Shown: one piece after another, positions 35,331-49,845 of the stretch | Layout: every line of letters starts with the position of its first letter | Numbering within the stretch: position 1 is the first letter of the stretch | From: Mansonella perstans | Taxonomy: Eukaryota > Nematoda > Chromadorea > Rhabditida > Onchocercidae | NCBI GenBank assembly: GCA_037074765.1 | Contig: JBAMDO010000576.1 | Coordinates: forward strand, 310,001 to 374,000 | Direction: 5' to 3' | DNA length: 64,000 nt | Made by a program: the position numbers and the translations under genes | The notes under the pieces: generated by a model | Seen by the model: the letters and a program-made list of their open reading frames with translations, nothing else | The model's database searches: none | What the model was told of the DNA's origin: nothing

Positions 35331-38300
35331 TGGCTAAATTATTAGCAGCTGCAATATTTCTGGAGGCTATTTTTGTGCCATTATTCAGTGAAGCACCTCA
35401 CTGGGAACCGCTAAGTATCGGAGTTGTCAGGCAGAAAGAGATGCATCGCTTGCCATCAACAATATTGGTGTGTTGAATGGTTTCTGGACAAATAAAGGCT
35501 AATTGTAATGTATGTAACTAGGTGAAAATGTTAAGTCGCCACCGAACTTGGCAGTTCTTTGATGAGAGGAAAGCAATCTTAAATGCTGTCAAAAGCGCTG
35601 GTATCGATATTTGGAAAAAATATTCGCACAGAAACTTAAGTTTTTTGAACTTATCATAATGTTGTTCTGCGTGATTCAGTGGCACAGCGGTATTCCTGAT
35701 CGATAAAACCTATTAGTTTTAATGGGATTATTGGAATTGATTGCCACAATAAATAATTAAATTTAACTACTACATATATATCATTAAGCATAGCACAGAC
35801 AATGTTTCAAAATTTTAGGATGATTTACAGTCCGCCATCATTCAAATGCAGTCATTTATCAATATATGGTATCTCCCGGAAGACGATAGATTGAGCGCAA
35901 AAAGTTTGATACCATGCATCTTGCATTGGCACCAACCAATTACAGAATGGTTTATAGAGACAGTACACAGCTGGAAAAAATTAAATCCGCTTGATATTAC
36001 AAAAGATATTAATTTGAAATCTTATGGCATCAACTTTTTACTTTTCCTACAGGTTGCTTATTTTAATTCATTTTCAAAAAGTTTTGTTAGAAAATCATAA
36101 GCTCATCGCTTTATATCAATATCCTTCCTTTTCAAGGTAGATCCTCAGAAATGTAATACAGATGATGGTTTGCTTGCTGCAAGCGCGCCTTGTGCTCTTA
36201 TTGGTAACAATCGGTAAAATCTTTGTTCATTATAAGTAGTGATAACTGAATATTTCAGTGATTTATTTTAAAAGTTTTTTCAAATTAATGAAAAGCTTCT
36301 CAGCTATAAATTCATATTCGTTTATTATTCAACAATTTCTTCTAATCATATTAACATTGGCGATATATGGCAGCAATCCTTATTTCCTTTCATAAATTAA
36401 TTAAAGAAATTTTTCTGTCAAAAGTACTGTATCTGTCAAAGTCCAAGAATGTTTGATTCGTGAATGGACTGAAAGAGGGTTTAACATGATGATGACATAC
36501 GTGGTCGTGATCACAATGTCATTACGTAAATTATCATTATAACACTACATTGTTTTTGATCAGCTAGCCCAGCAGCTGCGAGACTGATATTGTGTCCACT
36601 GAATCATCGATGGAATTCTTTCCGTGCTATTACAGACCTGTTTCGTCACGAAATAATGCATGCTTTGGTTGGTTTTTCTCTGATAATATCATAAAATCGA
36701 TAAAGATTGGCTGTTAATATATATTTTTAATCAATAGATAATAAATGGCTATAAATGACCAAACATTCTTCCGGCAGTGAAAACTTTTAGCGATAAATCT
36801 CCTGGAAGATACTGCAATATGTGTGAGATAAAATTTCGATGTTAGAAGTGCTTCCTTTGTTGTTATGTTATTGATCGGTTTGATAATTTACAGGGTTTTG
36901 GCTTAATAAAACCTGGAGGAAATTTATCTTCCACTTCGACAACGAGGAAATTCTTTTGGATTGATGAATCGTCTAGTCAGCGTGTAACCGCAACCTATAT
37001 GGATTTCCAGGACGATGCAGTGGTAATCATTTCTTAAAACTGTTCTGAGTCAATATTAAAACACGATGAGTTCGTCGTTTTTTAAAGATTTCGATTTTTT
37101 TCTCGAGTTATGGAATTAAAAAACGAAACGACTGGCTAGATCGTGATGTTTTGCAAATTTTGGGAATAGATTTATTTGTCATTGAATTTGCTTCGAAATT
37201 TCAAGAAATTTTTTTTTTCTGAAAGGCATACCACTTGAAATTTTTAGAATCTAAAATGTTTTTCGTAAAAAAAAGGCGCTGTTTTTTATATAACTTAAAA
37301 CTCTCAAGTTAGTTTGCAGCAGTTAAAGTTCACACCTTGAATTAATAATTCCAAATGAATTGAAGGTCAAATAATAATCGTGGATAGATTGCATTCAATT
37401 ATTTTTTTTTTTTTGTATTTTCATCTCGAAGGTCGTATGAAAAGTAAATAAATTTAGATCGAAGCGAGGAAACATTTTGGTTGTCAGGGACTACGTGGGA
37501 TTGAAGCAGATAGTGACGATAAAATACACCTCAATGAATATATTTATGGTGTAAGATGTTTTCTATTATTAAACTGATGGCGTAATCTTGATGACAATAG
37601 TAATGATGCAACAGTGTGTTGACACGGAAATCATGATTAATAAAAACTATAATATAATTTGATATCGAATAGAATTGAATGCACTGCAAGATGTTGTCAT
37701 GCTAGAATTTCTGACAACATGAGTTAAAAAATGAGGGATTTCTGAAAAAATTGATAAATCCAAAAAAACACTGCTGTATGTGAATTTTCATTGCAATGAC
37801 CATGAAAATTCTATTGCCGCTGAGAAAGGAATTTTTTCAAAATTTTTTTAAACTCCAAAGGAAACTTCTGGTATTTTATGAGCTGAGCCATATATTTGAA
37901 TTTAAAACAATATTGACTGCATACTCGATCTAGATTTTTTCATTTTTTAGTTTTTTCCCCAAGCACGAGAATTAATTCGTTATGAATATGTTGTGGAAAG
38001 GATGGAAACTGCACCCATCATTTTAATTCCATTTAAATAAGCTAATCTCCAGAGAAATAAAACAGAAAGGAAAAATCAAACGGTTTTTTTTACGTATTTC
38101 ACGACTGTTATTATCAGGAAAAAGTTTCGTTAAAAATTATCATTGATATCATCTTTTCGTTGCAATCTTAATGAATGATTTGAAGGAAATATATAATTAA
38201 GGATGAATTAATGACACCGGTATTATCAAATGAAAGGAATTATTTGACCAAAATTTCCGCTTCCATTCTTGAAGCAACAAAAGATGGAGATAAGTGAATA

Positions 38301-40774
38301 TTTAAATTTTAGTGCAATATAAAAACCGATAATACAATGCATCTATCTCAGCGAAAAGTATCTAACTAAGTTGGTGCAACATGAAAAATATGCAATGCTG
38401 ATTTTGATGACTATAATTTTTTGATGACTACAATGCTGATTTTGATGACCGTATTTTTCCAACAAATCAGATAGTACCTTCTACAGTATTTTTTCTGATA
38501 AGCAAAACTTCTATGAAATTTAAATATAAAATGGAATAATGTTGGAAATAATGTCTATGAAAAAAAAAAAAAAGCACTCTATGAAAGCTATCACTAAAGC
38601 TTATCTATCAACATTGCTTTTTCTAACTTACCATACATATACTTTCTATTTAAGACAGTGGTACAAAATAAACGAAAGTTTGGTTCAAGCTGAAACCAAT
38701 GCATATTGGTACGGACGTAATTGGGGATGTGTATTCACTCAGAGAAGCTGCTATGAATATATCATCCATCGTCTTTCACATCGGTATCAACAAAGATTTT
38801 TCAAAGCTCTGTGACATGAAAATTTAAATCAAAAATTTGGTTTATATTTATTAATCATTTATTTCTATAGTACGAAGATGGTTTGTAGCCTACATAATTA
38901 TTGTACTTTATATCTAAAGTCAAACTAAGAATAAAATTTTCAGCATAAACCATTCTGTCGATTGCCAGAAACTTCCATATAATCATTTTTATCGTTATCA
39001 CAATTTTAAATAATATTTAAAACTCTGTTATTCTCGAAGTTTCTCCCATTGAAAACTATTTTATTTCCTAAAAATGTCAATGTCTTTTTTTGAAAATTCA
39101 AAATTATCATTACTAACACGGTAGTCGTTGAATATTCACTTATTATTTTGGTATCGCTATTGATCATTTACAATGTTTTTTTTTTTTTTTTTTTTTTTCA
39201 GAAATACGACTTTTCCATTTTGCAATCCAATCGATTTATTGAACACACAATACGTAGACAAGAAATATGTAAGTATCTTTTTCATGTACATAAAACGTTG
39301 GAAACTGAAGTTCCATAATTCGAATGGTAATTTTGCTCTATAAGTTAAAGTTTCAATCACTGGAAATTATCATTTACTTTTAGTAAAGTATTTTTGCTGA
39401 ACAAAATAATATTATTGCTTACTGTAGTAATGATATAGATATAAAAATTTGAAATCGGAACTTGAACAGATGGCAAATGATTGCTTTTATTTACACTTGA
39501 AAACCGAATCTAAGCAGATGGCAAATAATTCCTTACTGATGGAAAATTACATGTTTTTGACGTTCATATAATGATAGGTGTTCATATTACAGTTGAAATC
39601 GTAGGTAACAATACAAAAAAGCCGAAGAACATAAATTACGAGGAAATTCATGTGACAAGCAATTTCAGCAATCCATCTGCGCCAGATGTGATCCATAATG
39701 TGCTGAAAAACAAAAGAAAGAAATATGCAGATGTTTCTTGCAATAGCTAATCTAAATGCATATATTGCAAAACATTTATTTCATGAAAAATTTTCGATAA
39801 GTGAAAGAAATTTATGATGATAATTTATAATTTTACAATGATTTTTTTTATAAGATTCGAAAATTTTTTTTCAGCAATATAGCAATTATCAGTAAATCAT
39901 TATATTTAGAAAAATGAAAAATTAGTATTAACCATAATATATCAACTTGCATTCGTTACTATCATCAAAGAACCATTAGTTCTTATTATTTATGAAATAC
40001 TATTGTTGATACTAAATATAAAAAGATGGATGGGTATTATGCATTTTTCTATGACAAATCATATTGATTACTGCAAGAAATCAGGATAAAAACTAACTAG
40101 CTATTAATCGAATGTGAAATCATTAAATATCGTTAATAGATAACAGAAAGTAATCAATCTGAATTGAATAATTAATGATATGAAGCAATTCTTTTTGTTT
40201 TTTGTAGTAATATAACAATTACTAGTGTGATATATGTAAGTGAAATGGAAATAGCAGAATGAATCATTTAAAAATTTTAACAATTTCAGGTTTGTTTCTC
40301 AAATGGTACAAGATTTACAATGATACCAATGAATTGCAATATATTTTCATATGTTCGTACTTCCAAGATAGCATTCGGATTACAAGTATCGTATTTCTCC
40401 TGATTTGTATTCATTAATCATTTTCTAACTTTCGATATTTTAATTTGATTGGCCATTTGTTTAATATGATTGAATTCATTGTTTGAGTGATAGTGAGTTA
40501 AAAATAGAAACGAATATGGCAGATTACTGTAAAATTATCAAGATGCTTAAGGTTCATCCTTGATGTTACATGCTGAGACGCTTTAAATGAGTTAATTGCA
40601 CTGAATTTTCTTCCTTCGTCTCTTTCAATTTCATTACTATTTTAGGCTCGGACACTAGCTAATCATTTCAAAATACTGTCAAAGTCACAGTTCCAAAATT
40701 TCTATGGCTCTGATGGAACTCATAGATACTGCCCATTTGTACAGGTGAGAATCCCTGCGCAACTTTTAATTTAA
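35327..40774 (+). CDS. Leishmanolysin-like (M8) zinc metalloprotease, C-terminally short
   Basis: Family M8 (gp63/LMLN/invadolysin) protease. Exons: 35327-35467, 35522-35600 (end uncertain), 35819-36052, 36137-36203, 36564-36667, 36894-37022, 37458-37550, 38202-38293, 38655-38783, 39202-39268, 40290-40385 and 40646-40744, then either read-through to TAA at 40774 or an unseen exon. A signal-like start (MMAKLLAAAIFLEAIFV) leads the protein. The zinc site is HEIMHALGFG (His codons 36647-36649 and 36659-36661). The third His is in KIHLNEY (37527-37529), after the family motif EARKHFGC. The Met-turn is in DELMTPV (38211-38213). Later motifs QWYKINESL, NWGCVF, FPFCNP and RYCPFVQ are typical M8 text. 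Two oddities: exon 2 ends in phase 1 but exon 3 needs phase 0, and the Cys-rich C-terminal third found in LMLN proteins is not seen before PIGG begins. It may be a short paralogue or a decaying gene. Confidence 0.75.
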
Positions 40775-41511
40775 AAAACATTTTTGCAGACAAATGTAAC
40801 ATATTTAAAGTCTTTATTTTTAATCTTAACTCAAAGTAAAATTATGGAGATCATAAATCTCGACTGACTCTTGGTAAATTTCTCTGAGTGTTATTAAGTA
40901 GCTATTCAAGTATTGTCATGAATAGTTCATCCTTATATTCTTCACCACTTCACCGTACAGAAATACTTTTGGATAACCAAAAAACTTAAAATGTCCGATA
41001 ACGACTCCATCGATAATTCAAACTATATTCCGTACACACATATTCATTATCACATTACTTCACAGTATAGGAGGTGCTGTATGACCGTATAACAGAAATT
41101 CCCGATAACGCCGAAATCGTCGCTTGCGATTCTACTCGTAAAATTTAGATATAAGATCTTTTATTTATGGTTTTGTTCAAATTTGTAATAAAAATCATGA
41201 ATGTAGCATTTCGACACTCCAATAATTATAACTAACAAGAAGGTAAAATTTGAAGATATCCTACACACTTATTTATATATTCATAAAATCAGCAACTAAT
41301 GACGCGTTTTATGCATTAAGACTACATCAACTAATTCATGAAAAGACTGGGCAAATTTATTATTACTTATTATTATTAACTTATTACTTTTTGATAATAA
41401 TTATCATTACTAATAACCTACTACCTAATCATTACTAATGACTATACATAACCTACTACCCGCAACATATAATCTATCACTATATATATATATATATATA
41501 TATAAGAGATC
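40775..41511. other. Convergent 3' spacer between the M8 protease and PIGG
   Basis: The two genes face each other tail to tail. No Cys-rich M8 C-terminal exon is visible here on the plus strand. A (TA)n run lies at 41481-41504, right behind the PIGG stop. Confidence 0.5.
41481..41504. repeat. (TA)12 microsatellite
   Basis: Uninterrupted TA dinucleotides just beyond the PIGG stop codon. Confidence 0.9.
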
Positions 41512-44500
41512 TCATATACCAAACTTATCATAAATGTACAGCAGAATATTAACTGTTGTCAGTACCATATGATGCGAAAATTCATATAAAAATCTTGGAG
41601 CAAAAACAGACCAAATGAACAGGTGATAACGTTGAATATATAGAGATAAAAAGCACAATGACATATTCAGTTGTGATACAAAACATATCCAGCAAAGCAG
41701 TGCATTTCGCTTCTCTGATAGTGAAACTGATGCGACAGATTCTCCAACGAAATAGTGCCACCAACCAAACATTGTCAACAGTGGTCCAGAATAAGTACTG
41801 AGCACAAGTTGCATAGCTATTCGCACCGGTTGATAGGTTTCCACGCCAGCATATCCAACAGCAATGTCAACTGTTGAAAGATTATTTGAATTGCCCTGTA
41901 AAGTAAGATCGAAATAAAAACCCTTAAAGGTGCTGAAACTGCTGCTAAGATCCAAAATCAAGTTTCGAAAAGCATCCAGTTGGATAAGACTGCATCATGT
42001 AGATCATTCTACGAAGTTTTGAAAAATATAGAATTATTTCTTTTCGCAACAAAATTAATGCTTCTATTACTATTAATTTACTCAAAGGACCACTATTCAG
42101 CACATCAGCGGAAAAAGGTGATGCAAGATCTCTATCATGAGACATCCATCTGAGATTTGCTTTATAAAATTCGAAGTAAAGTAAGACAATATTGGTATTT
42201 TCCGACTGAACATGAACTTTCCAACAATTAAAAAACTTCCCATCAACTGATTGGTTTAAATTCCAAATCATTTTAAAATTTATAACTGTCGTTGCTACAG
42301 TAAGAACATATGCCTAAGATTTCCAGTAAAAAATTACATAATACCAAACGATAACTAAAAAAATTATATGCGCGAAAAAAGCCAACTACTATGATAAAAA
42401 CGAAATACTTACCAAATAAAAAAACGAAGAAAAGATAGCATGGACAAGCAAAAACGGTGTTGCATCAATCCATGCCAAACAATATCCAAGAAACAACTGC
42501 AGAACAGCAAGCGGCAGATTATATGTTCGCATGATAAGTAGTGCCCATACAATTAAATTTAGAGATAGATCTCGAAGAAATAGCAGCAAAAATACATTCA
42601 ATAGTAATACCATTAAAAAAATTGCCCTGCATAATAAAAACTAGAAAGAACCTTAGATATAAATTATAAGTTCAATTAAAGAAAAATGACTGAAAGTTTG
42701 TTCATTCTGACTTCAGCTTCAAATCTTGTGATGTAAAAACGAAGCTGAACTACCATTCGAATAACTGCCAAATCCACTGATACATCAACAAAATTATTCA
42801 TTTATTGCTTTACAAACAAAGAAATTATCAAACTATCGTTCAAGCTATGTTTTTTTTTTGACTAATTTGACTTATGGCAATAAATAGAACTATGTTTAGT
42901 TTCCTGCAATCCCGCCGAAAAAATTACGAAATTTTAGAAAACTCGAACATACTGAGATACGTAATGATGCGCCAAAAATGTTCCCAATACAGTAACTGAT
43001 ATCAAGAAACGTATAAGTTGTTGATGGCTTGTTTTCTTCTGATAAAGTATAATCAATCCAATGCTAACCAAGATTAGAGATAACGCATAGGAAATAAAGT
43101 GTAAATTGCTGGACTGCTTCCTACAATAAACCAAATGATTCTTCCTAAATCAAGAAAATTCATAAATAAGAAAAATCGCTCTAAAACTTCTTTCATGTAC
43201 TTGTTGCTCGCAAATGTTAAGTTATTAAATTGACTTTCTTTCATTTTTTATAGCACTTTCACTTAGATCAAAATAATTCACATTCAAAAAATAAATAAAA
43301 ATATAAATTATATAATAATTCAGAAAAATTTGGAAACAAAAGCGTACAACAAAGATACAATATCCGGTACATCACTGGTACCACCAATGCTCGTTAAAAT
43401 CTCGTAATAGTTCAGCAAACCAGCTTAAAAAAGGTAACATAGAACAACATAACAATCGGAACAGAATTGTGTAAATATTAATGCATGAATTCTCTTTCGT
43501 ATTCAGTACTGAATATGGTTATTCCCTCCTCTCAAAGAGTTTAGCGTTCAATAATTTATCATAGATATGGGTAAATTAACAACCAGAAATTAAATTATGA
43601 GATTGTTTCTCGAAAATTTATAAATCTTGAAGTTTTCAGATATAATTTTAAAAAATAGTCTGGTGCTATATCTGTCTATTGCAATATCCATGTTTTCCTT
43701 TGGAAGAATTCGAAGTGGAACGGAAATCTTAAAAATAATTTGAGAACTGAATTGTAAAGTTCAGATGAAAATCAGAAATAACTTACTTTTACTGCTTTGA
43801 TGGATACTTTTTTCGATAATCCAACGTCGCCGATTTGATTCTGTATAACCTCGACATAAACGATGAATTATCAATATAAATAATGTTATTATCACCTTCT
43901 GGAATTTCCCTGGACTATAGGTCCTAAAATAAAGAAAAAAATTGAAAAAAATCCTAGAACAAAAAAAAACTGGCTGTAGTTTGTATTATTTTCTACAAAA
44001 TGCTGAAGTTCATCTACTTAAATTAAAAAACGGCTTATTAACTATATTTCCAGTCATTTGACAAATCTGATCATATAAGAAAATTAATGCAATGATATAT
44101 AACCGTAAGAACAAACAAACAAATTAAACTTGCCTTTCATGACGATGACGTAAGCAGACATGAAGTTCTTCCAGAAGCAAAACAAAAAGGCAAGAAGCGA
44201 AAAAGAAATAACTGAAAAAAAAGGAAATGAAGAAAAATTTATTTTTCCAAACGATTTCCACCTATTACATTCTCAATCGCTTCACAAACTTGATCACATC
44301 CAGATAATTGATGCATTAATGAAAAAAAAAATCGCTAGGTGGCACTGTTCAATCTAGTATTGTGTGAAACGATTTTTAAACTTGAATTGATAGATTTGGG
44401 CCTCAACTTGGCTTTAAATTCTAAAAATTATTTAAAGATGAAAAGGAAGACTTGAATTCGCTTCTTGGAACTGAAACCGTTTCTTAATAAGAGAAAACTT

Positions 44501-47500
44501 ACTGCAAATCATGCTGTTCTTCTATCAGACTTGATGCAAACAACGCAGGGAAATGTAATAACTGCGTAATAACTGATAATTGTGTTGAAAGATCTCCATT
44601 TCGGAAAGCTGAAAATACCTTTATGTTATGAGTTTCATAAAGGAAGAAATACTCCGGATAATAATTAACTTGATAAAGAATCTGCTGAAGTCTTCAGGAT
44701 AAACTTACCGTAGCTCCCATGTGAAAATGTAAAATATACCAAATAAACAGAAATATATGACACCTGTAAAAGAACTGTGAAAGTAAAAAAAGTAGTCAAA
44801 TAAGGAAAAATGGTAAAATGTCAGCCTAATGCTTTTTCTTATATTTATATGATATGAACGAAGCCTACTCTTTTAAGCAATAAATCCTTCCGGTGCTTCG
44901 AAAATCCTTCCAGTTCGAAGTAGATTGTAATATATACTGTTTGACATGCATCTTAATGGCTCTTAAACTACTTCACTCTTTCATAAACAAAATGAACAGA
45001 TTAAGTTTAATCCCGTATGGCTAGATTTGTGAATAAAAGTTTCGATTTTTTTCTTCTTTCAGAGCCAAATGGTCCAATACTGACCAATAAGTGAACACGA
45101 AAAAATTCCACTGATATTTATCAGTAGAATGACCTCTCATTTGAATTAAAAAGAAATGTACAGTAATGGAGAGTCTATTCGAAAAACATACAATGAAAGA
45201 GAGACCAATAGCGATCATTATTTTTATGATATCGAAATCCGTTTTCTCATGTATAAGTCTTGACTGAACTGTGTATAATTCTTCCAAACACTCCGCAATC
45301 AATCCATCAATATTGAAGGAAATATTCATTGCACAGTATTTTTGCAAACTATCATACGAACGACTGATACAGTAGTCCAGCTTATCTGTAAATAATTCTC
45401 CAATTTCAAATTCTAATCAGTAATGATGTTATCTAAATTTCATGTAACCGTGTAACTTGTCACACCTGAAAGAATAAACGATAAACCTCATCTAATTTTT
45501 AATACATTATTTATACTTAATCAATTCTCGCATTAATTTAACATTTTTTATGCTTACTGTTATAGTTATCAAGTATCTCTTCGATAAGACATGGTATAAA
45601 GGTTAACATAGTGCATCTTTTCAGTAGTACAGTATTTCTAACAAAAGTACCTGATACTGATGCTCTATCCAACTTCCGAAATTGTTCGGCGTTCTGCACT
45701 ATGAATAGTAACACTGAAAGATTTGACCGATCGATGGCAATATAAGGTAGAAGTGTAACACCAAGATTTTCTTTCGGAATTGGCACACGGAGAAGAGTTG
45801 CCAATGTTGGAACAATATCGATCTGTTCAACTGATGCCACTGAAATTTAGCAATGGAAAAATATTGCTTATTTCAATACACCTGACAAGTTGAAAAGCTA
45901 AAAATTACTGGTAAATAATATAAATTTCCATAATCAAATCAAATGGACTACTTCCGCAATGAGTTGAAAACTCTTTTAGAAAGATAACATGCCTTACCCC
46001 TATGTTTGCTAAACTAAATTTCAAACTGGAAATATTTAGATATAAAATATCACTTTCAAATTATAAATGATTTGTACATTAATGGATTCTTACTGTTCTT
46101 TTATCCTTTAACTGTATTTATTGAAATTATATCAATGATAAATCATGCATTAAAAAAGGACTATAAATGATTAACTGCTTAGTATACGTAAAATCTGTAT
46201 TAATCAAACTAAAGTTTGAAAATCACCATACAACGTTTCGCTCTCAGTGCGTCGTTTGTTACCATCAACATAGACAATAGGTACATGGGTTTCTAATTCT
46301 GAGGAACCACCATGACTTCCACCTTCCGTCATTCCATGATCACCAAATACAATTATTGAAAAGTTCATACCATGTGCCTGAATTATGCCAAATTGATTGT
46401 TTGCTGAACTTCATCGCCTTTTTTCCTCCAACAATCAAGGTTCAGAATCTAATATATGAACGATATCTCATCCTTTCAAACACAAAATTATGGCATTGAA
46501 CTTCGTTTTATTCTTATTCTGCAATTACTTCATAACTATGTCTCCTATTATTTCAATTATTTTTTTACTTTTTTTAATTTTAAACCTTGCATTTTCAGAA
46601 AAATAAGATAAAACGCTTCACCTTCCACCTAGCTGCTAAAATGCTAAGATCAATTCAAATCTATAAAAGTCCAAGTTTGTATTCTACCAATATCATTATT
46701 TTAAAATTTTGCACCATACTTTGTAAAGCTTTTCGTAAATTTCTTTAATAACAGAATCCATTTCGATCAGCTTATTATTCAGTTCACTGTGTGTGCCACC
46801 CAAAGAATGTCCTAGAAGTATAATTTCACGCAATTCTATTTTCACACCAGATTTATATGAAAATCCACTGCTAAAAAAAGAATTCTTTCAACCATTTCAC
46901 GAAAATTAATGTGATGTAAATAATTGTCTCAATTTAAAAGTTCTAGTAGTTAAGAGAGAACATGATATGTTTCTTCAAATTTTTTAAATAAGAAATACAC
47001 TAGTCCTTGTTTATTTCAGATTTTTTTAATCTGACCTATATGATCAAGTCCCAAGTAATGTAGAATCATCACATCCCACGTTTCGGTAGCATTATTCTTA
47101 AATCGTGAACGCATACAAAGTGTCACATTATCATCGACCTTTAAAATACTTCAAATAAATTAATTCAACAGTTTAAATTCGAAATAATTCTTAAGTCTAA
47201 ATGGGAGCTAAAAGTCTTAGATGTCATCGTCTGAATATAGTGTACTAAGTTTAACAGCATTTTAAACCTATATGTGTTCTGTGGTACTAATTTTTTGTTT
47301 CTTGTATCCAAAACAGAAAATAAGGCACTCAACAGAAAAAATATCATTGTAAAGTGTGTCCCATTGATTCGAACTATTGTGAACTATCAATTAATATGAC
47401 ATTTTCAGAAGGATCAATTGCAAGAAATTACTTCTTTAAAATCATTGACGTAAAATGACGTGACCCCCTCTGAATAATTATCAAAACGATTGGGAAATAA

Positions 47501-48683
47501 CCGTAGCCATGTATCATCACCGCAAAATGAGCATCTAAAAAAAAGGTGTATCAAATATCTTTTTTCTTTTATTATTGTATCTTTTTTATTCAATAACTAA
47601 AATGCATTAGACTTCATCTCAGTATTCCTATTCATTTTCTCTGCATTTTTCTCGGTCTTTTGAAAAAGCTTATCAATATAATTTTTAGTAAATTATAAAG
47701 TAAAACACTTCCTCAAAATCAGAAGCTCTCTTGTCTAACCTGTAACCTTTATCAATAAATCGATCAATGATATTATCGTATGATATGGAAGTAGATGCAA
47801 AATTCATCAATACATCGATAAATGAAGGTATCACACCAGCTGTTACTGCCTAAAACACTGAAACATCGCCAACTGTTATCACTTCAAACTTAATGTTAAT
47901 TAAATTACTTATTTTGACTCAATATCTAAAAAATAAATCCAAAATAAACTGCCTGCCTTAATTCTTGGCATCGTAACTGTAGGTGTTTGTACATGCGCAA
48001 TGAAAGCTACAGCTTGGCCATTGCTTGTTAGCTGGCGTAAAAATTGCATGGCTTTTCGACGATAAAAAAAATGCTCTTGCCAACCATCAATTACTATTAT
48101 CACTGTTTTTGCCACTGTTTGCTTCTTTAATGTTTCTTTCAATATATTATTTTTAGGACATTCTGAAATGAAATAGAAAAGAAAGATAAAAACAAACAGT
48201 TTCGAAAAAATATAACACAGTCTGTATTTTGTAATTTTGGAATATAGATCTTTTTTATCAGTAATATCAACTAATGCTAATAATGACTGATAATGTTAGT
48301 ACAGAAAAGGCTTGAATATTGATAGGCAAAATAAATTGTTCAATAGAAGTCGGAGAAAGTAACGTGAAATGGTTCAATAAATTAACGAATACAAACGTGT
48401 GGTTAAAGTAATAGAACAGTAAGTAAGTATCTTTAAATTATACCAATAATCGTCTATTTAAAGAATGATTTAACTTCAAACTTATCTAAGCGTCATTCAA
48501 TTCCTATCTTTAAAATAATTTTAATTTATTACCATTGAGAATATTGTTCACATCTTGTTCATTGTTTTCAGAATCCAATGAATGCATTGGTTCGGAGAAG
48601 AATCCCGAAATGAAGAGAGCAATTGCAACAATTTGCAATAAACACAATACACAATATATCCAAGCATTCATTGTTAGCCACAT
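41512..48683 (-). CDS. pigg-1: GPI ethanolamine phosphate transferase 2 (PIGG/GPI7/LAS21)
   Basis: ER membrane enzyme that adds ethanolamine phosphate to the second mannose of GPI. Exons, 5' to 3' on the minus strand: 48683-48533, 48162-47957, 47849-47740, 47534-47432, 47138-47036, 46811-46720, 46377-46227, 45839-45651, 45385-45192, 44763-44709, 44608-44503, 43923-43787, 43120-42953, 42626-42413 and 41895-41512; about 787 residues against 983 in human. An N-terminal anchor (residues 5-29) precedes an alkaline-phosphatase-fold domain with VIID76, the Thr-nucleophile motif TPTVTMPRIK (109-119), GDDTW, LGLDHIGH (219-226) and GDHGM (267-271) with SHGG. The C-terminal multispan half holds RTYNLPL, FFYL joined to GNSNN, and YHLFIWSVFAPRFLYE. 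LHYLGLDHIGH marks PIGG rather than PIGO. The start follows a CAG acceptor. Intron 2 has a GC donor. The 43787/43120 join does not phase, so one boundary or a small exon is wrong there. Confidence 0.9.
41945..42271 (-). other. Coding-like frame inside the last PIGG intron
   Basis: An open frame lies between PIGG exons 14 and 15, which join cleanly without it (FFYL to GNSNN). Part of it (YKANLRWMSHDRDL, then GPLSKLIVIEALIL) loosely resembles the vertebrate PIGG loop around ISKGIIEAR. That loop is missing from the assembled exons and should come before exon 14. No splice pair fits it into the message. It may be a displaced relic or a chance resemblance. Confidence 0.25.
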
Positions 48684-49845
48684 CTGCGTTTGTCAAAAAT
48701 TCGAAGAAAAAAATGAAATTTCGACAGTTCTATTTGTTACCATTTAGATTTTTAGATCATCGCTGTCCGAATCCCTTAAATTTAGATGATGAACTGATAT
48801 GATGCCATACTTTAACGATTTTAATGAAAAATCCCACAACACCTACAAATTCTCTTATATGTCACTACTCAGTCATTCTATCAAAATTTGAAATTTCAAA
48901 GTTGTTTAATCTATTAAAATCTCAAAATCGCAAATAAGCAATTAGATGTTCCCAATTAACAATGCATCTCACTTTTACGAAAATAGATAGTTTGTCCAAT
49001 TAACTCTTCATACTTTCCACCTTCACAATCATGCCAAGAAGCATTTGCATAGGATTTTTTCCAATTGTCCAAACAGGGTTAAAAATGAATCAAACTTTTC
49101 AGGATTAAATAATTTCATTTGCGTTGCAAGATTCAGATTCAGATTCCATTGAGAATGATTTCAGGAACATTTTAATAATTTGAAATCAGTTTTAATGTAA
49201 AAAAAAACGATTAGAAACTGAAATCAGAAGCAATATTTTTGGCATTTGAACCAAAAAAAAAAAAAAAGAAAAACATTACAACTATTGGTATGAATATTAT
49301 ATTGTTATTTAAAATAGGATTAGAGAATCAAGATCTTTTAACTTATGATTGCAAAGATTCGATAAGTATCATCAATGCGACATAGTTATTTGTATATATC
49401 AATAACATTAAAAGAAAAAGGAAAATGGATAACAATGTTTGATGATGAAATGGTTACGTTATCATTTATTTGAAGTTAAAAATTCAACTGAATTTGAATT
49501 TTATTGGAAATATAGGTGTAGTAAGTTTTTAAAAAAACAAAATTTCTGTGAACTTCATATCTATAGGGAACAAAATGTGTGAAATATAATGAAAAAAAAT
49601 TAATAGCTCTAGAAGTAGCGAAAAAAAAAAAAAAAAAAAAAAAAACAATAACCCATTACATTATTCTTGAGACACCTATAACCAAAACACCGAGATCCAT
49701 TATCGAAGAAAGGAAACTAATATGTTATGATAAAGAAAATAAAGCATTTCAGGAAAGATATATTATTTGTTAAAAAATACAGTTTAATTAAGCTAGAAAT
49801 ATTGAAAGATAGCATGTATAATATCGATAAATTGACATCCTTTCT

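Noticed and set aside
39595..39750. Frame EIVGNNTKKPKNINYEE in the M8 gene as an exon
   Set aside because: It is out of phase with the preceding exon (39268), which joins 40290 in phase to give the expected CNP...VC spacing.
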